NCBI GenBank assembly: GCA_003553185.1 | Contig: PUPC01000132.1 | Span: 1-37,329, forward strand | Origin: Planctomycetota bacterium | GTDB lineage: Bacteria > Planctomycetota > PUPC01 | Length of the DNA stretch: 37,329 nt | Reading direction: 5' to 3' | Shown here: positions 1 through 10,044 of the stretch, piece by piece | Layout of the letters: every line of letters begins with the position of its first letter | How positions within the stretch are numbered: the first letter of the stretch is position 1 | Made by a program: the position numbers and the translations under genes | The notes under the pieces: generated by a model | The model's input: the letters and a program-made list of their open reading frames with translations, nothing else | What the model was told of the DNA's origin: nothing | Database searches by the model: none

Positions 1-30
1 CAAGGTTCGGATTGATATGGCCGCCGGCTC

Positions 31-399
31 TCAGTCGGGCGGTTCGGGCAGGTCCTGCTCTCCGGGCAGGTGGGTCTCGGCGTGACCGATGGTTCCGGAC
101 AGGGCCGTGCTGGTGCCGGATCCGAACAGGACGAGCGATGCCCCGACCTTGATGATGTCCCCGAAAACCAGGTTGTAGTCCGTGATCTTTCTTCCGTTGA
201 CCGACGTGCCCGGAGAGCTCTCGAGATCACGGACCCGGTAGCCCTGTTCGAACGGTTCGATGACGGCGTGGATGTGTGAGACGTGCTCGTCGGTCATTTG
301 CAGACCGCAGTCGGTCGACCGACCGATGGTCACCGGTTGGTCGTCAACCAGTACGGTCTTGCCCTGATCAGCACCGACAATCACCCGGAGCAGCGGCAT
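31..399 (-). CDS. FHA domain-containing protein (122 aa)
   Basis: ORF with FHA-like pattern: VTIGRSTDCGLQMTDEHVSHIHAVIEP...VRDLESSPGTSVNGRKI (GRS, SxxH, NG motifs). Confidence 0.85.
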   Translation of the reverse strand: MPLLRVIVGADQGKTVLVDDQPVTIGRSTDCGLQMTDEHVSHIHAVIEPFEQGYRVRDLESSPGTSVNGRKITDYNLVFGDIIKVGASLVLFGSGTSTALSGTIGHAETHLPGEQDLPEPPD

Positions 400-507
400 G
401 CCAACCTCGCAAGCTCCTGTCAGAAATGTAAGAACGACAGGCCATTGTAGAACCGGACATGTGGTGTGTCAACAACCGAGATGCAGTGGAACTGAGTGGT
501 GGGACTC

Positions 508-3500
508 TCATCCCTTTTTCATGCAACAGCTTTTGTATTTCTTGCCACTGCCACAAGGGCAGGGATCATTCCGTCCGGGCTCGTCGGCAGCCCGCACCGG
601 TCGCCTCACGCCGCGCGATTTGCCCCCCGCTCCGGCGGCCTGTTTCTCGGCTTCCGCCTGTTCGTAGGCGCTCACCGAACTGTGGACGAGGTTGAGGTCT
701 TCTTCCTCCTCTTCGACTTCGGTGCCCAGTTCGACCCGCACCTTGAGCAGCATGTCGCTGACCTCCTCATGGATGCTGTCGACCATCGCCTCGAACGCCT
801 CGTAGCCCTCCTTCTTGTAGGCGATCTTGGGGTCGATCTGGGCGTAGCCGCGCATCCCGATCCCGCTCTTGAGATGGTCCATCAACTCCAGGTGGTCCTT
901 CCAGCGGGAGTCGATCGCCTGGAGGATCAGGACGCGAGCCGCCCAATGGAGCTGCCTTCTCCCCATCTCGCGGGTTCGCTTTTCGAGGGCGACGAACGCC
1001 CGTTCTTCGATCAGGTCGCGGACTTGCGTCGCTGGCAGCTTGCTCAGCTCGAACGGGTCCACGCCGAGTCCGAACTTGCGGTTGATCTTATCGCCGAGCC
1101 CGGCGAAGTTACGGCCCTCGTCGTTCAGGTCGGAATGCAGGAAGATCCCGCCGACGTGCCGGGCCGCGTCCACAGCCACCGCCTGCGGGGAGCGTTCCTT
1201 GTATCCGGCCATGGCCGCCTCAACAAATACATCGAGGATGTCGGCGTTCACCGATTCCAGGAGTTCGTAGACATCGAGGTATCCGTCGAGGTCCGAATGC
1301 TTGAGCCAATCTTGGAAGGCCTCGGCGTACCACGTGTCGGGCAGGGTCTGCGGTGGGAGGAAGCAGTCGATGGCGGCGGCAATCACGTCTGTGACGATTC
1401 TCGACGGCTGCTTGCGGGCCAGCGATTTCTGTGCCCGCTCGCACACCAGATGAGTAAGTGTTCGCTCGTCGATATCCATCGTCTCCTGCATTTGTGCGGC
1501 GGGCACCGAGATATGCAGTTTCGAGTTGACCCACCGTGCGAGCGGTTCGAGAGCGATCTCCTCGGTCCCTACGGAGGTGGCAAAGTAGGCGGCCATCGCA
1601 TCGGCGATCAGCCGATCGATCACTTCGGGCTGGTCCCATCCTTCCGCCTCGACCTCCTTGGTCAAGTGCTCGATGAGAGTCTCCTTCGCCTCGCTTCGTT
1701 TGCTATCCACCTTCTTGGAGAGGGCACTGTCGAGCTTGATGGGCGAGGAAGCAAAGCTGAACCGGCCGCGCGACCACGCCGCAAGATGTTCGTAAGAGGG
1801 GTCCTCCGCAAACGCTTCGCTTGTGAGGAACTCTTCCACCGAAGACCGAACACAGCGCCTGGCGAAGCCCAGGGCGTCTTCCTCGGGCAACTCGAGCACC
1901 TGGCTGCCGAAAAGCACAGGGAGTTCCTGCCGGGTGAGAGCGAGCCACTGCTCTTTGGTGATGTGCAGACCGAGCCGTTCCGCCCAGTTGACCAGCGGCT
2001 CGAAGTTGCGTTCCTCCGGGGCGTCCTCGGCAGTGAGATAGAGGCCGACCGAGCTGTCGATCACCTCGTGCAGCATTCGGGCGATGATTTCGTCCAGGCC
2101 GCTGCAATAGATGTTCGGAGCTTTGCTCTCATCGATCGCGTGGGCAACCTTCTCGATCATGTCTTCGCCGGGGAGTTTGCTCAACTCGAACCCGTCGATC
2201 CGTATTCCGAAGTCATCTCGGAGGCGGCGTGCCAGGCCGTCGAAATCTCTGCCATTCGGCTTAAGCGTCTCGGTAACCGCGTTGAAGATGGCGGGATAGT
2301 GCCAGTAGAGGGCGACTCCTTCCGGCTCGTCCAGTTGCTCTGCTTTGCTTGCCGCGAGTTCATCAGCCACCTGGTTGGCGGCCTCATCGGCGATCTCCTC
2401 GAATTCGGTCGGTGAAATCCGAACGCCGAACCGACACTCGACCCATAACGAAAGGCGCATCGCCGACGGGCGGCGACGAAAGAACTCGGAATCGACGTAA
2501 AGCCGGACGGTACGGGTAACCAGTGTGTCGATGACCTGACCGGCCGGCATCTCGCCGAGCCCTTCGGTCAGTCGCTCGGCCACCAGGGGTTCGATCTTCT
2601 CCGGTCGCCCCAACAGCCCGGGCCATTCGGCGCCGTCCACCCGGCAGGGCAGGTCACCAATCCATTCCTTGAAGGTGTCGTAGTCCCACGAGTCAGCCCT
2701 CAGGACCGGCAGATCTGCATGAAGGCCGCGACGGGCCCAGTCACGTACCAAGTCCTTCGTTTCGGCCGGTTCGACCGCTTCTGAGAGCTTTGCGATCAGC
2801 AGTTGGGCGAACAGGTCGTCCCAGTCAACCCGGCTGTCGAAACCGAGCCGCTTGAACCCTGTTCGTTGTTCTTCGCGGGTGCCGCGGCGGGCATTTTTCA
2901 GGGGACCGACGACCTCGGTTACGGCCTGTTTTGCCCGTGCCTCGATCTCCTCCGGTTTAGGTCGTCCGTTTGCTGCGGCTTGTTCGGCGGCGTTTTCGCT
3001 GAATATTCGCAGTGTCCCGGCCCGCCATACATCGGGCTCGACAGCGACGCCTGCCGCTGCCCGGACGGCCGACGCCGCCGGCTGGAACGAGCGCTCGAGT
3101 TCTATTTCCTCGCCCCGCAGCCACTCGGGGTCGATGAAATCGTTAATGACCTCGCGGGCAATCTCGTCGGCTGGCCGTTCACGGAACGCCTCAAGTACTG
3201 CCTGCCGCTCGCTGTACACCAATTTCCGCTGCTCGTTCATCACTTCGTCATATTCGAGGACCTGCTTTCTGTAATTGAAGTTCTGCTCCTCGACTTTCTT
3301 CTGGGCCCGCTCGATTGCCCGGCTGACCATACCCGACTCGATCTCCTGGCCGTCGCTCAGCCCGGTTTTCTGCATAAACCCGCGGACCCAGTCGCCCATA
3401 AAGATCCGCATCAGGTCGTCTTCAAGGGAGAGGAAGAAGCGGGATGAGCCGGGATCGCCCTGTCGGCCCGCCCGACCGCGAAGCTGGTTGTCGATCCGGC

Positions 3501-5466
3501 GGGACTCATGGCGCTCTGTCCCGACGATGTGCAGCCCGCCGAGTTCGACGATGTTCTTATGATCGGCCTCGGCCTGGTCTTCCAGTTCGCTCAGACGTGC
3601 GAGCAGCTTGGCCCCGAGTTCCGGTTCGAGATCGATGCCCAATTGGCCGGCGATGCGGTGTATGTTTTCACCCGGCTGCAGATTCGGGTCCCACACCGCC
3701 CGTTCGCCCGGAGGAAGGCCCGGCAAGACGATCTGGGCGGGTTCGTCCGGCGGCGATTCTGTGAACCGTTTGGCATATCGGAAGACGTTTATCAGGTCGC
3801 GCGATTCGGTTTCCGTGCGATGATGCCGGACCTCGAGTTCCCCCTGAAGAGCGAGGGTCGGATTGCCGCCGAGCACGATGTCGGTACCTCGCCCGGCCAT
3901 GTTGGTGGCGATGGTGACGGCACCGGGTTCGCCCGCCTGGGCGACGACCAGCGACTCTTTCTTGTGGTATTTTGCGTTGAGGACATCGTGCTTGATGCCC
4001 CGACGCTTGAGCCGTTCGGACAGCATCTCGGAGCGCTCGACGGAGATGGTTCCGACCAGCACCGGTCGGCCAAGCTGATGAATCCGAGCGATCTCCTCGA
4101 TGATCGCCTCGACCTTCTCCTTGTCGGTCGCGTAGATGATGTCGGGGTGGTTCTGTCGGCGCAGTGGCCTGTTGGGCGGGATCGGGATGACCTCAAGGTC
4201 GTAGATCTTGTTGAACTCGCCCGCCTCGGTCATCGCCGTCCCGGTCATGCCGGAGAGCTTGTTGTAGAGCCGGAAGAAGTTCTGGAAGGTAATCGTGGCC
4301 AGTGTCTGGTTTTCTTCCTGAACCTGCAGGTTTTCCTTGGCCTCCACCGCCTGGTGCAGCCCGTCACTCCACCGGCGTCCCGGCATCAGCCGGCCGGTGA
4401 ACTGATCGACGATGATGACCTGCCCCTCGCGAACCACATACTCCTTGTCCCGTTGATAGAGTTCCTTGGCCTTCAGGGCGTTGTCCATGAAATGCGGCCA
4501 CTCGATGTTCTTGCCGGTATAGAAGTCGGTAACACCGCACAGCTTCTGTGCGGTCAAAATTCCTTCCTCGGTGAGGACCACGGAGCGCTCTTTTTCCTTG
4601 ACCTCGTAGTGGTCGCCCTTGCGAAGCCGTTGTGCGGCCCGGTTGGCCACGTAGTATTTGTCCGTCGCCCCTTCGCCGGCTCCCGATATGATTAGCGGTG
4701 TGCGTGCTTCGTCGATGAGAACGCTGTCCACCTCGTCGATAATCGCGTAGTGCAACTCGCGCTGGGCTTGGTCCTCCGCCCTCAGTTTCATGTTGTCCCG
4801 AAGGTAATCGAAGCCGAACTCGTTGTTGGTGCCGTACACGATGTCGCACGCATAGACCGGGCCGCGTTCACGCGGGTCCATATCGGACTGGATGGCTCCG
4901 ACCGACAGGCCGAGGAACTCGTAGACCGGGCTCATCCAGGCCGCATCGCGCCGGGCGAGATAGTCGTTGACCGTAACCACGTGCACGCTCTTTCCGGTGA
5001 GTGCGTTCAGGTATGCGGGAAGCGTGGCGACCAGCGTCTTGCCTTCGCCGGTGATCATCTCGGCGATCATACCGCGGTGGAGAACAATGCCGCCGAGGAG
5101 CTGGACATCATAGTGGCGCTTCGGATAGGGGTGGCCCTCGACCCGTCGTGCGGCTTCGCGGACCACGGCGAACGCCTCGACCAGAAGGTCATCGAGTGTC
5201 TCGCCGTCGGCATACCGATTGCGAAACTCGCCCGTCTTGGACGCCAACTGCTCGTCCGACAGCTCCATTAACTCCGGTTCGAGGGCATTGATGGCGTCGA
5301 TGGTTGGCTGCATCTTGGCGAGGGTTCGTTCGACGGCGGTGCCGCCGAGGACGAGTCGGAACACCGAGTCGAGAAAACGGCCGAAGTAGTTCGGCACCGT
5401 CTCCGCCAGGGAACGAAGCTTCTCTAATAAGGAACTGTGCGGTATTCCTGTCGGCATCTCACTCAT
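508..5466 (-). CDS. secA: Protein translocase subunit SecA, giant form (1652 aa) with greatly expanded helical scaffold/wing region and C-terminal SEC-C zinc motif
   Basis: SecA motifs: [20 protein letters not shown] (Walker A), [21 protein letters not shown] (DEVD), [84 protein letters not shown]-terminal [17 protein letters not shown]. Confidence 0.97.
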   Translation of the reverse strand: MSEMPTGIPHSSLLEKLRSLAETVPNYFGRFLDSVFRLVLGGTAVERTLAKMQPTIDAINALEPELMELSDEQLASKTGEFRNRYADGETLDDLLVEAFAVVREAARRVEGHPYPKRHYDVQLLGGIVLHRGMIAEMITGEGKTLVATLPAYLNALTGKSVHVVTVNDYLARRDAAWMSPVYEFLGLSVGAIQSDMDPRERGPVYACDIVYGTNNEFGFDYLRDNMKLRAEDQAQRELHYAIIDEVDSVLIDEARTPLIISGAGEGATDKYYVANRAAQRLRKGDHYEVKEKERSVVLTEEGILTAQKLCGVTDFYTGKNIEWPHFMDNALKAKELYQRDKEYVVREGQVIIVDQFTGRLMPGRRWSDGLHQAVEAKENLQVQEENQTLATITFQNFFRLYNKLSGMTGTAMTEAGEFNKIYDLEVIPIPPNRPLRRQNHPDIIYATDKEKVEAIIEEIARIHQLGRPVLVGTISVERSEMLSERLKRRGIKHDVLNAKYHKKESLVVAQAGEPGAVTIATNMAGRGTDIVLGGNPTLALQGELEVRHHRTETESRDLINVFRYAKRFTESPPDEPAQIVLPGLPPGERAVWDPNLQPGENIHRIAGQLGIDLEPELGAKLLARLSELEDQAEADHKNIVELGGLHIVGTERHESRRIDNQLRGRAGRQGDPGSSRFFLSLEDDLMRIFMGDWVRGFMQKTGLSDGQEIESGMVSRAIERAQKKVEEQNFNYRKQVLEYDEVMNEQRKLVYSERQAVLEAFRERPADEIAREVINDFIDPEWLRGEEIELERSFQPAASAVRAAAGVAVEPDVWRAGTLRIFSENAAEQAAANGRPKPEEIEARAKQAVTEVVGPLKNARRGTREEQRTGFKRLGFDSRVDWDDLFAQLLIAKLSEAVEPAETKDLVRDWARRGLHADLPVLRADSWDYDTFKEWIGDLPCRVDGAEWPGLLGRPEKIEPLVAERLTEGLGEMPAGQVIDTLVTRTVRLYVDSEFFRRRPSAMRLSLWVECRFGVRISPTEFEEIADEAANQVADELAASKAEQLDEPEGVALYWHYPAIFNAVTETLKPNGRDFDGLARRLRDDFGIRIDGFELSKLPGEDMIEKVAHAIDESKAPNIYCSGLDEIIARMLHEVIDSSVGLYLTAEDAPEERNFEPLVNWAERLGLHITKEQWLALTRQELPVLFGSQVLELPEEDALGFARRCVRSSVEEFLTSEAFAEDPSYEHLAAWSRGRFSFASSPIKLDSALSKKVDSKRSEAKETLIEHLTKEVEAEGWDQPEVIDRLIADAMAAYFATSVGTEEIALEPLARWVNSKLHISVPAAQMQETMDIDERTLTHLVCERAQKSLARKQPSRIVTDVIAAAIDCFLPPQTLPDTWYAEAFQDWLKHSDLDGYLDVYELLESVNADILDVFVEAAMAGYKERSPQAVAVDAARHVGGIFLHSDLNDEGRNFAGLGDKINRKFGLGVDPFELSKLPATQVRDLIEERAFVALEKRTREMGRRQLHWAARVLILQAIDSRWKDHLELMDHLKSGIGMRGYAQIDPKIAYKKEGYEAFEAMVDSIHEEVSDMLLKVRVELGTEVEEEEEDLNLVHSSVSAYEQAEAEKQAAGAGGKSRGVRRPVRAADEPGRNDPCPCGSGKKYKSCCMKKG

Positions 5467-5891
5467 ATCGACAATAACCTCGATTCCGAAGCGGCATCCG
5501 AGAAAGCAGCCGCAGGTGTTCTTCGGTTGAAACTCGTTTCGTATTGCGCTGCGTCCCGCTTCTCGAGCCGGGAAGCCGCGTCATAACAACATTTTGCTCG
5601 GGCTGGATGATCGGTTCGACGATGATGAACCGGCAACGCCACACATAGCCCTCATATCGCCCTAAACAGGCGAATTCGTCACCAAAATTAGCATTTTATA
5701 TGATATCAGAACCCCGCAGATCGATCAAACCGAGTTAATGCATGCCGGATTGCAAGGACAGGGCGGTGCGACGGGCCGTGTCAGTTCGATTATCGGCAGG
5801 CAGGGGCCGGCGATCACGAGGCGGTCGGCGAGTTCTTTGAACCGGCTGGCAATGGGGACCCTGTTTTCGAGCGAGTGATGGATGCGGCGGT

Positions 5892-7391
5892 TTATCCGCC
5901 CGTCCACCGCAGCACGGTCGAACCCCAGGCGAGCCCTCCGCCGAACGCGACGAGCACCACCAGGTCGCCTCGTTGGATCAGGCCCTTGCGGTTCGCTTCG
6001 TCGAGGGTGATGGCTACGGACGCCCCCGATGTGTTGCCGTAGCGGTCGAGGGTCGTGTAGGTCTTTGACATAGGAATGCCGAGGGCGTCCATCCCGAACT
6101 TGATGATGTTGATGTTCGCCTGGTGTGCGACGAGGAAGTCGATATCGTCCACGGTCAAGTTCGCCCGTTCGAGTGCGGTCCGCACCGCTCGCGGGAACGC
6201 TCGAGTGGCAAACTCCCAGACGTGTTTCGGCTTCATCTGGAAGTAGTGCAGGCCGTGCTGCACCGTTTCGATGCTGGCGGGCATCCGCGTACCCCCGGCC
6301 GGTGCGGTTATCGTCTCGTACCCGGTCCCGTCGGTCTGCACGTATGAGGTGAGGATGCCGTGTTCGCCGGCCGATGCTCGGCCGAGCACCATCGCTCCGG
6401 CCCCGTCGCCGAAATAGATGCACGAGTTGCGATCGGTAAAATCGAGCATCCGGGAATAGACCTCCGAGCCGATAACTAGGGCGGACTCGGCCGAACCGTC
6501 CTCGATGTACCGGCGGACGATATCAATGGCGTAGACCGTCCCCGTGCACATCACGGGCAGATCGAAGGCCATGGCGTTCGGGGCGCCGAGTTCCCCCTGG
6601 ACGATACACGCGGTGCCGGGAAAGATGCGGTCCGGGACCGTGGTGGCCAGGACGATCATATCGAGTTCCTCGGCGCGAACGTCCGCCACGTCGAGCGCCC
6701 GCCGGGCGGCCTGGATGGCGAGGTCCGACGTCGCCTCATCGTCGGCCGCGAACCGCCGCTCGGCCACGCCGACCCGCTTGCGAATCCACTCGTCGCTGCT
6801 GTTGATATTCGCGATCGAGATCACGTCGTTGTTGGTAAGTACCCGCGCGGGGAGATAGGACCCGGTGCCCAGGATCGTCGCGGCATATCGTTTGCCCGCC
6901 CCGGTTTCTTTCGACGGGCCGGCTGTAGGTTCGGCCGATTCGACGAATCGTCGGACATCCTCCTCACGGATCACTCCCTGCTGTTTCACCTGATCGAGTT
7001 CGACACCGAGTTCGGCTGCCAGACGGCGGGCTTTCAGTGTCGCCCGCGCCCGCGGTGGCCGGGCCTCCTCGGGCGAAGCGGTCGATTTCGGAGCTGCCAT
7101 GTCCTCTGGTTCCGGCAGGGGCGAGTCGGGCCGTTCGGTGACAAACCCGAGCGCCTGGCCAACCGCGCACTCCTGGCCCGGCTGTATCCGGTGCCGGAGG
7201 AAGCCCGCGGCTCCGGCTTCCAAATCGACGGCGGCCTTGTTGGTCTCGACAGTGCAGACGACATCGTCCGGGCCGACCTTCTCTCCGTCATCGATGGCCC
7301 ATCCCACCACGATGGCGGTATCTTCGTTCACGTTCAGGCGGGGCAGGTGTATGGCGTGAATTTGCGCGTCTGGTCGTTGTTTGTTGCTCAT
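5892..7391 (-). CDS. Fusion protein: N-terminal lipoyl domain + peripheral-subunit (E3/E1)-binding domain + C-terminal 3-oxoacyl-ACP synthase III (FabH-like), about 499 aa
   Basis: ORF 5892..7529; start MSNKQRPDAQ at 7391 overlaps the E1beta stop (ATGA). Lipoyl motif VETNKAAVDLEAGAAGFL; E3BD-like LKARRLAAELGVELDQVKQQGVIREEDVRRF; FabH-like GTGSYLP...SDEWIRKRVGVAERR, putative catalytic Cys in VMCTGTVYAI, HQANINII, YGNTSGASV, VLVAFGGGLAWGSTVLRW. Confidence 0.93.
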   Translation of the reverse strand: MSNKQRPDAQIHAIHLPRLNVNEDTAIVVGWAIDDGEKVGPDDVVCTVETNKAAVDLEAGAAGFLRHRIQPGQECAVGQALGFVTERPDSPLPEPEDMAAPKSTASPEEARPPRARATLKARRLAAELGVELDQVKQQGVIREEDVRRFVESAEPTAGPSKETGAGKRYAATILGTGSYLPARVLTNNDVISIANINSSDEWIRKRVGVAERRFAADDEATSDLAIQAARRALDVADVRAEELDMIVLATTVPDRIFPGTACIVQGELGAPNAMAFDLPVMCTGTVYAIDIVRRYIEDGSAESALVIGSEVYSRMLDFTDRNSCIYFGDGAGAMVLGRASAGEHGILTSYVQTDGTGYETITAPAGGTRMPASIETVQHGLHYFQMKPKHVWEFATRAFPRAVRTALERANLTVDDIDFLVAHQANINIIKFGMDALGIPMSKTYTTLDRYGNTSGASVAITLDEANRKGLIQRGDLVVLVAFGGGLAWGSTVLRWTGG

Positions 7392-8392
7392 TGCAGCATC
7401 ACTTTCTCGACAGCTCCTCTGACGGTTTCCACGCCGGGCAGGACGTGGTCTTCGAGTGGCCGGGCGGTGGGCAGCGGCAGGTCCCGCCCGGTAACACGGA
7501 CAGGTCTGGCCACAAGCCGGTCGCCCCATCGTTCTACGACGCGTGCCACCACCTCTGCCGCCCAGCCCCAGGACCGAGGGCCTTCTTCAGCCACGATAAG
7601 CCGACCGGTCCGGGCAACGGACTCGCCGATCAGGGCGGTGTCCAGCGGGGCGATTTCCGATGGGGCTAGAATCTCGCAGGCCACCTCGTCCTCGTTGAAC
7701 GTGGCTGTCATCGCCTCCTCGACGATCGGGAGCATCGGACCGTAGGTCACCACGGTTACGTTCGGCTGCTCGCCCGCCGCGTTATTGAGGACGGCAGCCG
7801 GATATGGCGGATGAGTGTGGGCGATGTCGTAGTGCTCGCTGACCGTGGCCTGCTCCGCGGCATAGAGCAGTTTGCCCTCGATAAAAACCACCGGGTTGGG
7901 GTCGTCGATCGCCGCCCCGATCAGTGCCGCTGCATCGTGGCGAGGCGTGGGGGCGACGATACGGAGCCCGGGGGTGGAGAGCAGCATCCGCTCCAACGAC
8001 TGGCTGTGGGTGGGACCGTAGCCGCGCCGCCCGCCCATCGGCGCCCGGACGACCAGGGGGACGGAGACGGCCCCGTTGTACATCCAACTGAACTTGGCGG
8101 CGTGGTTGATGAGCTGGTCGGCGGCGAGGGCGATGAAATCGCCGAACATCATCTCGACGACGGGTCGCAGGCCGCGAAGAGCCATCCCGGTCGTCACGGC
8201 CACCGTCCCCGCCTCGCTGATCGGGACATTGATCAGGCGGCCGGGAAATTCCGAGGACAGGCCGCGGGTGATCCGAAACGCACCGCCGTACGGGTCGCAG
8301 ATGTCTTCTCCGAGGAGATACACCGTGGGATCGTCGGCCAGCTTTTTTCGGAGCCCGGCTGCAATCGCCCGCCCGACGGTCAGCTTTTCCAT
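7388..8392 (-). CDS. Alpha-ketoacid (2-oxoacid) dehydrogenase E1 component, beta subunit
   Basis: Protein from MEKLTVGRAIAAGLRKKL...YLLGEDICDPYGGAFRITRGL...FPGRLINVPISEAGTVAVTTGMALRGLRPVVEMMFGDF: typical transketolase pyrimidine-domain E1beta. Start within ORF 7388..8548 chosen from homology. Confidence 0.93.
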   Translation of the reverse strand: MEKLTVGRAIAAGLRKKLADDPTVYLLGEDICDPYGGAFRITRGLSSEFPGRLINVPISEAGTVAVTTGMALRGLRPVVEMMFGDFIALAADQLINHAAKFSWMYNGAVSVPLVVRAPMGGRRGYGPTHSQSLERMLLSTPGLRIVAPTPRHDAAALIGAAIDDPNPVVFIEGKLLYAAEQATVSEHYDIAHTHPPYPAAVLNNAAGEQPNVTVVTYGPMLPIVEEAMTATFNEDEVACEILAPSEIAPLDTALIGESVARTGRLIVAEEGPRSWGWAAEVVARVVERWGDRLVARPVRVTGRDLPLPTARPLEDHVLPGVETVRGAVEKVMLQ

Positions 8393-9333
8393 AATCCCTT
8401 CCCGATATCGCCCAAGTCCTGGACCGGTGCCTTCCTGGCAGCGGCGATGGCCCGCTCGATCCGCGCCTGGCAACGCCCTTCGATCTCCCGCCGGTCGGCC
8501 CCGTCGAGAGCTCCGGCCAGCAGAGCGAGCGGATCGCGTTTCCGCCACTCATCTTCCTCTTCCCGGGTCCGGTAAGCCCGTTCGTCGTTGATGCTGTGGC
8601 CGCAGAATCGGTAGGTCCGCAGTTCGAGCAGATAGGGGCGGCAGTTCTCGCGCACGTACTCGACGGCTTTCTCGGACGCTTCGATGATCTCGAACACATC
8701 TTCGGACTCGACGGTCGCCGACTCGATGCCCAGGGCATCTGCCCTCGGGACGATTCCGCCGGCCAGCGTATCCCGCACGTGGGTGCTCATCGCATAGAGG
8801 TTGTTTTCTAGCGCATAGAGGATCGGGGCGTTCCACAGAGAGGCCATGTTCATCGCCTCGTGCAGGATTCCCTGGGCGAGTGCCCCGTCACCGATGAACG
8901 AACACACGATATTGCCGGACTCTTGCTGCTTCTCGGCCAGTGCCATACCGGTCCCCACCGCACCCATTCCGCCGGTGATCCCGTTTGTGTAGAAGTTCTC
9001 GGCATAGAGGTGCTGGGAGCCGCCACGCCCGGCACACACCCCGGTTGCCCGGCCCATGATCTCGGCCATCAGGCCTTTGACATCGCCTGTCCATGCGAGG
9101 AAATGCCCATGACCACGGTGGGTACTGGTCACCACGTCGGTCGGTTCCAGCGCGGTCACCACGCCGACCGCTGTGGCTTCCTGACCGATGCAGGGGTGGG
9201 TGGTCCCGAACAGTTCTCCCCGGGTAAACAGTTCGGCGATGCGTTCCTCGAAGGCGCGGATGAGGTACATCTGTTCGTAGATGTCGAGCTTAGCGCATGT
9301 GGCCACAAGCCGCTCCAGAGCCGCCGGGTGCAT
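8380..9333 (-). CDS. Thiamine pyrophosphate-dependent 2-oxoacid dehydrogenase E1 component, alpha subunit
   Basis: MYLIRAFEERIAELF...GQEATAVGVVTAL...THRGHGHFLAWTGD...GDGALAQGILHEAMNMASLWNAPILYALENN (ThDP motif GDG...NN). Confidence 0.93.
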   Translation of the reverse strand: MHPAALERLVATCAKLDIYEQMYLIRAFEERIAELFTRGELFGTTHPCIGQEATAVGVVTALEPTDVVTSTHRGHGHFLAWTGDVKGLMAEIMGRATGVCAGRGGSQHLYAENFYTNGITGGMGAVGTGMALAEKQQESGNIVCSFIGDGALAQGILHEAMNMASLWNAPILYALENNLYAMSTHVRDTLAGGIVPRADALGIESATVESEDVFEIIEASEKAVEYVRENCRPYLLELRTYRFCGHSINDERAYRTREEEDEWRKRDPLALLAGALDGADRREIEGRCQARIERAIAAARKAPVQDLGDIGKGLWKS

Positions 9334-9474
9334 TCGATTCAGATTATGATTCTATGCCCGCTTCGGTTCTATTGCAAGCACAGCGGTTCCGAGGTCGCCG
9401 TCCGGCACGCTTCCGATAGGAAATATGACCGGAATGGCTGGGGCTGAAGTCGTTTTGCGGGTGGGGCAGGGGGG

Positions 9475-9909
9475 TCAGACAATCGTTGAGTCGTCATCGC
9501 CTGCGGACTCGCCGGGCTCCTTGCCGACGTGTTCGAGCACCTCGTCCTCGACAAAGATCGGTGCTTCGAGGCGGACGGCGAGTGCCACAGCATCGGACGG
9601 GCGGGAGTCGACCTCGACGACGCTCCCGTTCACCTGGAGGATGAGCTTTGCGTAGAAGGTGTTGTTCCGCAGGCCGCTGACGATAATGCGGTCGAGCCGG
9701 GCGCCCAGTTCGGTGATGACGTTTGAGAGGAGGTCGTGGGTCAAAGGCCTCCGGGTGGGGATGTCGCGGACCTTACGGTCGATGGCGGCGGCCTCCACGA
9801 TCCCGATCAGGATGGGGAATATCCGGGTGCCTTGTTTTTCGCGGAGCCAGATCACCTGATAGTCGCTCGTCTCGGTGATCAGGATTCTCGCCAGTTCCAT
9901 TTCGACCAT
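9475..9909 (-). CDS. Bifunctional nuclease family (DUF151/BFN) protein
   Basis: MVEMELARILITETSDYQVIWLREKQGTRIFPILIGIVEAAAIDRKV...RPLTHDLLSNVITELGARLDRIIVSGLRNNTFYAKLIL...VDSRPSDAVALAVRLEAPIFVEDEVLE; typical DUF151 (SRPSDAIALA). Start chosen at the internal Met. Confidence 0.9.
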   Translation of the reverse strand: MVEMELARILITETSDYQVIWLREKQGTRIFPILIGIVEAAAIDRKVRDIPTRRPLTHDLLSNVITELGARLDRIIVSGLRNNTFYAKLILQVNGSVVEVDSRPSDAVALAVRLEAPIFVEDEVLEHVGKEPGESAGDDDSTIV

Positions 9910-10044
9910 TGGTTTTCCCCAATTGGATTGTTCGTTACCGCCTATCTGCCATTCTAATTTCCGGGGCGCCAATGTCAACTTGTTCGTCTGCAGATATTCT
10001 TTGTTTGAAGGATTCCGGCGTTCCCTGGCAGTACGACGGACAAC

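Noticed and set aside
496-2415. 639-aa plus-strand ORF antisense to secA
   Set aside because: High-GC antisense artefact; composition looks like a reverse translation of the SecA frame, no recognisable domains, while the opposite frame is clearly SecA.
5467-5890. Possible small genes or tRNA between secA and the lipoyl-KASIII gene
   Set aside because: Only short ORFs with no motifs (for example 5459..5644) and no cloverleaf or T-loop pattern seen; treated as intergenic.
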